Below, one piece after another: positions 14,405-18,207 of a stretch of DNA of 18,207 bases (its first letter is position 1; each line of letters begins with the position of its first letter). This stretch comes from CACKLF01 sp002725175. Lineage in GTDB: Bacteria > Pseudomonadota > Alphaproteobacteria > Rhodobacterales > Rhodobacteraceae. The notes below the pieces were generated by a model that was not told the origin of the DNA, did no database searches, and saw only the letters and a program-made list of their open reading frames with translations. The stretch lies in the NCBI GenBank assembly GCA_002725175.2, contig PBQX02000015.1:1-18207 (forward strand), written 5' to 3'. The position numbers and the translations under genes were made by a program.

Positions 14405-15142
14405 TCATCCGTCTTCAGGTAAATACTTCTCTATATATTTGTTTATTGTAATCATGGAAAACCTGCCTATTTTGAATCTACATTTAAAGTTTGTTAAATG
14501 AATAATATATCCTCCTTGATCTATATAATCATCTGGATCAGTACAATTATTATTAAAATTTGTATCTCTTATAATCCATGTATTTTCCTTCATATTATGA
14601 ACATTTTTAAGATAAGTATGCCTAACAGCAGCCTGATCCCAACCAATTAGTTTTGTTGTTTGATTCTTGCTTCTACGCTTATTATAATTTGGGGTATATA
14701 GTGGATTGTATAGTATATGGTTTAAGATAAGTTTATTATTTTCTGTATTCTTCATAATAATAACTCCTGAATTAAGTAATGGAATTGTATTTCTACCTTT
14801 TAAATCGGTTTCGAATTTTTGCAATGAGTATCCAGCATCTCTACAAATAATATAGTCTTTGTTTTCGGATTGTTCAATCCACTTTTCAATCCTGATTGAA
14901 GTATTACAGAAAAATGCATCAGCATCAATCCACATTATATAATCGTGCGAATCATTCATATGTTTTTCAAGGTAGTATTGTTTACACCAGGAAGAATGTC
15001 TATTTTTTAATGGCTCTGGTATATCATGGTATACGTAAAAATCATAGTTATTAGTTTTACAATAGAGTTCATTTATTTTATGAGTATAATTACCAAGAGA
15101 ATAACCCTTAGTATAGAACATAATAACAGCGATTTTAGCCAT
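14405..15142 (-). CDS. Glycosyltransferase, GT34 (GMA12/MNN10)-like
   Basis: A 245-residue protein. The DxD metal and sugar-nucleotide motif lies at 70-77 (MWIDADAF), followed by LNSGVIIMKN (123-132), GWDQAAV (167-173) and IHLTN (214-218). This order is that of the galactosyl/mannosyltransferase family GT34. There is no N-terminal anchor, unlike Golgi members, so it probably acts in the cytosol or virus factory. It would transfer a hexose to a glycan on viral glycoproteins; donor and acceptor are unknown. TCTATATTC on the - strand (15151-15159) lies nine bases before the ATG and could be the promoter element. A second glycosyltransferase gene lies directly upstream on the same strand. Confidence 0.87.
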   Translation of the reverse strand: MAKIAVIMFYTKGYSLGNYTHKINELYCKTNNYDFYVYHDIPEPLKNRHSSWCKQYYLEKHMNDSHDYIMWIDADAFFCNTSIRIEKWIEQSENKDYIICRDAGYSLQKFETDLKGRNTIPLLNSGVIIMKNTENNKLILNHILYNPLYTPNYNKRRSKNQTTKLIGWDQAAVRHTYLKNVHNMKENTWIIRDTNFNNNCTDPDDYIDQGGYIIHLTNFKCRFKIGRFSMITINKYIEKYLPEDG

Positions 15143-15185
15143 TATAGATAGAATATAGATTAAAATTGGGAATAATGATTTGGTG

Positions 15186-15905
15186 TTACTTATCCTTTAT
15201 TCTTTTAGCCCAGAAAGGAAATTGTAAAGATTCTTTACTACCAAAAGGAGTAAACCAAGTTTCATCTCTTAGCAATATTGGATTATTCATTTTCCTTATT
15301 AAGCTGAAAATACTTTGGTCATGTCTATTATCTTTGAAAGGTTTTTTTTGTTTTTTATTGTAGTAGTCTGTAAATAGTAAGGGATTATCGTATAATGTTT
15401 TGATTTCAAGATCTATTATAGACATTAGATTCATATTTTTTTTCATTATTCGAATACCGCCAAGTATCTGTCCAGTATTCGCAATATCACTATCCAAATC
15501 AATATTAAAATATTCAAATGCTTCCTTTATAGTCCATATTTTTTCAATATGGTGCATTTGGAAGGATATAATTCCAGTATTACTTGTGTTCAACAATTCA
15601 ATATATTCGTGAAATCGTTGTTTTCCTTCTGGGTTTATTTGACATCCTGCATCTAGATAAATTAATATATCATTTTCATTGATTTCATTCAATCTCTTTT
15701 TAATTATATACGATTTCCATATCCAATATCCTCCTCCTCTACGTTGTTGTAATATATCTTTAAACTTTAATTTGAAATCATTATCCAAATCATTGGGTCC
15801 ATATATTGTGACCGTATCAAACCAATGTGTGGATATCGCTTCTTCATATATTCTTTGTTTTGAGTGTTCATATTCCTTATTTCCGTAACTAATTAAATGT
15901 ATCAT
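15186..15905 (-). CDS. Glycosyltransferase-like protein with YLDAG motif
   Basis: I chose the ATG at 15905 (239 residues): the longer frame from 15989 would overlap the start of the divergent gene at 15936, and the family-like sequence begins at ISYGNKEYEHSKQRI. Motifs: RGGGYWIWKSY (56-66), ILIYLDAGCQI (80-90, in the place of DxD), LGGIRIMKK (148-156) and RHDQSIFSL (194-202). These resemble a family of bacterial and viral capsule-type glycosyltransferases. It probably works with the neighbouring GT34-like enzyme on virion glycans. If 15989 is the true start, residues 21-30 would add a hydrophobic anchor. Confidence 0.78.
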   Translation of the reverse strand: MIHLISYGNKEYEHSKQRIYEEAISTHWFDTVTIYGPNDLDNDFKLKFKDILQQRRGGGYWIWKSYIIKKRLNEINENDILIYLDAGCQINPEGKQRFHEYIELLNTSNTGIISFQMHHIEKIWTIKEAFEYFNIDLDSDIANTGQILGGIRIMKKNMNLMSIIDLEIKTLYDNPLLFTDYYNKKQKKPFKDNRHDQSIFSLIRKMNNPILLRDETWFTPFGSKESLQFPFWAKRIKDK

Positions 15906-15935
15906 TACAGATAAGAAAATAATTAAATAAGTAAT

Positions 15936-16466
15936 ATGCCGAAGTTTAAGGATTATCCTGAATTTACTCCAAATCTGACTCCAAAACAAATTTTTTCATT
16001 AGGTAGTTTTATTGACCAAGGTGGTTATTGGAGAGATATTTATTCAGGTGTTTTGGAGAAAAAATTGAGTAATCAACATAAAGAATTCAAATTTTTGAAA
16101 GATGTGCCAGAGCATTTATTAGTAAATCCCGAAAAAGACTACAAGAAGTACAATAGATATTCTGTAAAAGCAGGATCTTCTTTAAAAGACTGGGAATCAA
16201 AAGATTGGATTCATGAGCAGGATCCTTACGGTTGGGTACAATGGTATTGCAGATTTTATAATGGTAGAAGAACAGAAGATGATAAAAGACAAATAAAACG
16301 ATGGTTGAATTTAGCAGGACCAAAAGGGAGATTTAGAAATGCTCTCATAAATAAGATAAAAGACAAAAAAGCAAAATTTAATGATGAATCAATATCTCCG
16401 GTTATAAGACAAACATTACAACAATGGGGATATCGATTAACACAAAGAGATTTTAACATAAAGTAA
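15936..16466 (+). CDS. Conserved protein with DPYGW-x-QWYCRF motif
   Basis: A 176-residue protein. The centre is highly distinctive: NRYSVKAGSSLKDWE, WIHEQDPYGWVQWYCRFYNG, RRTEDDKRQIKRW and GPKGRF. I recognise this as a conserved hypothetical family found in fungi, algae and giant viruses, with no assigned function. It is rich in Trp, Arg and Lys, which might suit nucleic-acid binding. The N terminus has LTPKQIFSLGSF, also typical of the family. It diverges from the glycosyltransferase gene across 30 bases and is followed by the amine oxidase gene on the same strand. The last 14 codons are copied at 17884-17925. Confidence 0.85.
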   Translation: MPKFKDYPEFTPNLTPKQIFSLGSFIDQGGYWRDIYSGVLEKKLSNQHKEFKFLKDVPEHLLVNPEKDYKKYNRYSVKAGSSLKDWESKDWIHEQDPYGWVQWYCRFYNGRRTEDDKRQIKRWLNLAGPKGRFRNALINKIKDKKAKFNDESISPVIRQTLQQWGYRLTQRDFNIK

Positions 16467-16488
16467 TTTTAAAAATTAATTAATAATA

Positions 16489-17883
16489 ATGTATTATAAA
16501 AGTCGTAGAAAACCGCTTAGTTTAAAGTACAAGAAGCCATATGATGTGGTTATTGTAGGTGGTGGTATAGCTGGTTTATATTGTGCTTATAAGTTATCAG
16601 AAACACAGAATGTAGCATTATTTGATGAGAGAAATTATATTGGAGGTAGAATTTATACTCATTCAAAAGGTTATGAAGTAGGAGCGGCACGGTTTAATGA
16701 TAGTCATACACAGTTATTAGAATTGATTAAGCATTATAAAATGATTAAGATACCTATTCCTAAAGAGATAGATTATATTGAATGTTTTGAAGATAAAGAA
16801 AATAAAGTAACAATGAATTCTCATATTGAATTTCAAAAAATACTAAATGAGGTATTAAAAAAAACAAAAAAGACAAAGAATCTTGGAAAGATAACCTTTT
16901 ATCAGCATTTGATAAATATTCTAAAATCAAAAGAGAAAGCAGATCATGTAGTAAATATTTTTGGATATTATTCAGAAATTAAAGAAATGAATGCTTTGGA
17001 TGCTTACAATACTTTTAAAAACGATTTTGGGAATGTTCAATACTATTTTTTAATGGGAGGACTAAGCGGTTTGTGTGAAAATATGATGAAAACAATAAGG
17101 GAGAATGGTTCAAAAGTGTATTTGAAGAGTCGCATTAATTCTGTAGAAAGAGTTAATGATTTTTTTAGAATTGGTAGAGAGAACAGAAAAAGAAAGATAA
17201 CTGGTAAAAAAGTAATTTTTGCCACAAAACCACACCAATTAAAAGAGTTTCCAATAATAAGTTCTATTCATAAGTATACTAAAGCGGTATATAATGCTCC
17301 ATTGATAAGAATATATGCTACCTATAAGGATGTATGGTTTCAGAATATTAATAGAACAACAACAAATAATATTCTGAGACAAATAATACCAATAAACGGC
17401 TATGTCATCGGCTCGAACGTCGGCTCGAATGTCGGCTCAGCATTCGGCTCCGCATTAGGCTCGAAAGTGGTCTCCGCGGTCGGCTCCGCAGTGGGCTCCA
17501 CGGTGGGGTCGGTATTGGGCTCCGCAATAAGCGGGGATAAAGGATTGATTATGATTTCTTATACAGATGGAAAGGATACAAAACCATTTATGAAAAATGA
17601 CTTTGAGTTAAAATCTGATTCAGAATTGAAGCAAATAGTAGCTAAAAATATTAAGAAAGTATTTCCAGAGAAGAATATAGGTGAACCAGATTATTTTAAA
17701 GCTCATTTATGGACAGTAGGTTGTCATCATTGGTTGCCAAATTTTGATTCTACTAAAATTCAAAAAGATATTTTGAATCCAGTTGAGAATGTATATATAT
17801 GTGGGGAAGGATTTTCGGATAAGCAAGCTTGGATTGAAGGCTCATTAAATAGTGCTTCAAAGGTTATAAGTCTGTTACAATAA
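16489..17883 (+). CDS. FAD-dependent amine oxidase with glycine-zipper insert
   Basis: A 464-residue protein. The Rossmann FAD-binding motif is VVIVGGGIAGLYCAYKL (21-37), followed by the GGRIYTH element (52-58). The C-terminal FAD-contact block is YICGEGFSDKQAWIEGSLNS (435-454). The family oxidises amines such as polyamines or amino acids, forming hydrogen peroxide. Residues 304-350 are a foreign-looking insert of tetrapeptide repeats (GS-x-V) encoded by GC-rich DNA, sitting between IIPIN and KGLIMISYTDG, which are normally close together. The rest of the gene is strongly AT-rich. The frame continues past the stop into a copy of the preceding gene's tail. The active state of the enzyme is uncertain because of the insert. 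Confidence 0.9.
   Translation: MYYKSRRKPLSLKYKKPYDVVIVGGGIAGLYCAYKLSETQNVALFDERNYIGGRIYTHSKGYEVGAARFNDSHTQLLELIKHYKMIKIPIPKEIDYIECFEDKENKVTMNSHIEFQKILNEVLKKTKKTKNLGKITFYQHLINILKSKEKADHVVNIFGYYSEIKEMNALDAYNTFKNDFGNVQYYFLMGGLSGLCENMMKTIRENGSKVYLKSRINSVERVNDFFRIGRENRKRKITGKKVIFATKPHQLKEFPIISSIHKYTKAVYNAPLIRIYATYKDVWFQNINRTTTNNILRQIIPINGYVIGSNVGSNVGSAFGSALGSKVVSAVGSAVGSTVGSVLGSAISGDKGLIMISYTDGKDTKPFMKNDFELKSDSELKQIVAKNIKKVFPEKNIGEPDYFKAHLWTVGCHHWLPNFDSTKIQKDILNPVENVYICGEGFSDKQAWIEGSLNSASKVISLLQ
17398..17538 (+). repeat. GC-rich 12-base tandem repeat encoding a glycine zipper
   Basis: Ten 12-base units (17410-17529), mostly starting GGCTC, follow a related lead-in at 17398 and end with AGCGGGGAT. 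They encode GS-x-V-type tetrapeptides with glycine mostly at every fourth position. Units differ at several bases, so it is not a fresh slippage product. GC content is far above the flanking gene. Confidence 0.85.
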
Positions 17884-17925
17884 TGGGGATATAGATTAAC
17901 ACAAAAAGATTTTAATCTGAAGTAA
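17884..17925 (+). pseudogene. Tail copy of the DPYGW-motif gene after the amine oxidase stop
   Basis: These 42 bases match the last 14 codons plus stop of the gene ending at 16466 (16425-16466), with five differences. It reads WGYRLTQKDFNLK-stop against WGYRLTQRDFNIK-stop; two of the base changes are silent and the other three give conservative exchanges. It is in the same frame as the amine oxidase and directly follows its TAA. Similarity continues upstream into the oxidase end (TTACAA, and GTTATAAG further up). Confidence 0.8.
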
Positions 17926-17930
17926 CAAAG

Positions 17931-17948
17931 ATACTTCTATAAAAGTAT
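17931..17948. terminator. Hairpin after amine oxidase locus
   Basis: ATACTT (17931-17936) pairs with AAGTAT (17943-17948) across a six-base loop. It lies between the amine oxidase end and the 3' end of the oppositely oriented tRNA. Confidence 0.4.
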
Positions 17949-17951
17949 AAA

Positions 17952-18023
17952 GGGCTCAGCCGGGAATTGAACCCGGGACCTCCTGTACCCAAAACAGGAA
18001 TCATACCACTAGACCACTAAGCC
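17952..18023 (-). tRNA. tRNA-Pro (anticodon UGG)
   Basis: The 72-base cloverleaf reads on the - strand. The acceptor stem GGCTTAG/CTGAGCC has one G-T pair, the anticodon stem is CCTGT/ACAGG with loop TTTGGGT, and the T arm is CCGGG-TTCAATT-CCCGG. The anticodon TGG is at 17991-17989. The B-box (GGTTCAATTCC) and A-box (TGGTCTAGTGG) are eukaryotic in style and could serve as the internal RNA polymerase III promoter. CCA is not encoded and there is no intron. It closely resembles eukaryotic tRNA-Pro. Confidence 0.95.
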
Positions 18024-18207
18024 AAATTTTGAATCCTTAATTGGATTATTATAATATATTAGTGTTACCTTATATATGTTTAATTAATACCGTATTTTGT
18101 ATGGCAATTTAGAAAGGCTATTTTATAATCAAGTCAAGTCTAAATCATTTTTAGTCGATGTAGACCGTCATATTTCAATGATTTGATAGCCTTTGAGCAT
18201 ATATCTT
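18024..18207. other. Non-coding end of window with nested inverted repeats
   Basis: No gene is seen. AAAGGCTAT (18113-18121) pairs with ATAGCCTTT (18186-18194), and inside it AAATCATT (18142-18149) pairs with AATGATTT (18177-18184). The two 3' arms are separated by one base, so a stacked stem with a one-sided bulge of 20 bases is possible. Confidence 0.4.

Noticed and set aside
17398..17538. Intein or intron in the amine oxidase
   Set aside because: The insert is only 47 codons of simple repeats, with no splice or intein motifs, and the frame is kept.
18024..18207. Self-cleaving ribozyme in the structured end region
   Set aside because: I found no hammerhead core (CTGATGA with GAAA) in this stretch on either strand.

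Overview
The window looks like a stretch of a giant DNA virus genome (Nucleocytoviricota, most likely a mimivirus relative in Imitervirales). The signs are AT-rich, tightly packed, intron-free genes on both strands; eukaryote-like genes (Atg8, U-box, RING finger, prolyl/lysyl hydroxylase, amine oxidase, a eukaryotic-type tRNA-Pro); a local family of virus-type cysteine-cluster genes; and hairpins at gene 3' ends, as in mimivirus. The placement is inferred from gene content. No hallmark gene (capsid, polymerase, packaging ATPase) lies in the window.

Layout. Positions 1-2426 (+) hold the 3' part of a long cysteine-rich surface-type protein with DDGSC repeats, polyproline and a coiled coil. Positions 2418-5369 (-) hold a small cysteine-cluster protein, an unknown 129-residue protein and a U-box/superfamily 1 helicase fusion. 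Positions 5475-6543 (+) hold two small membrane proteins and a RING finger protein. At 6540-7887 there is a divergent pair: a protein with a WASH-subunit-3-like motif (-) and a clear Atg8 (+). Positions 7925-11087 (-) hold a membrane-anchored cysteine-rich protein, a 2-oxoglutarate hydroxylase and a class 3-type lipase. A small cupin-like protein (+) follows at 11125-11547. Positions 11630-14137 (-) are a tandem array of three paralogous cysteine-cluster proteins, one with a WW-like domain. Positions 14405-15905 (-) hold two glycosyltransferases. Positions 15936-17883 (+) hold a conserved DPYGW-motif protein and an amine oxidase, followed by a tRNA-Pro (-).

How the genes may work together. 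Atg8, the WASH-like motif protein, the lipase and the small membrane proteins point to manipulation of host membranes. The two glycosyltransferases, the hydroxylase and the cysteine-rich proteins fit virion surface building. The RING and U-box proteins and the cysteine-cluster family fit ubiquitin-based control of host proteins. These groupings are inference.

The most notable points are: a viral Atg8 that ends exactly at the lipidation glycine; GC-rich, palindrome-rich patches sitting in frame inside AT-rich genes, including a glycine-zipper repeat inside the amine oxidase; a U-box fused to a UPF1-type helicase; a 42-base copy of one gene's end placed directly after the stop codon of the next gene; and hairpins at most gene 3' ends.
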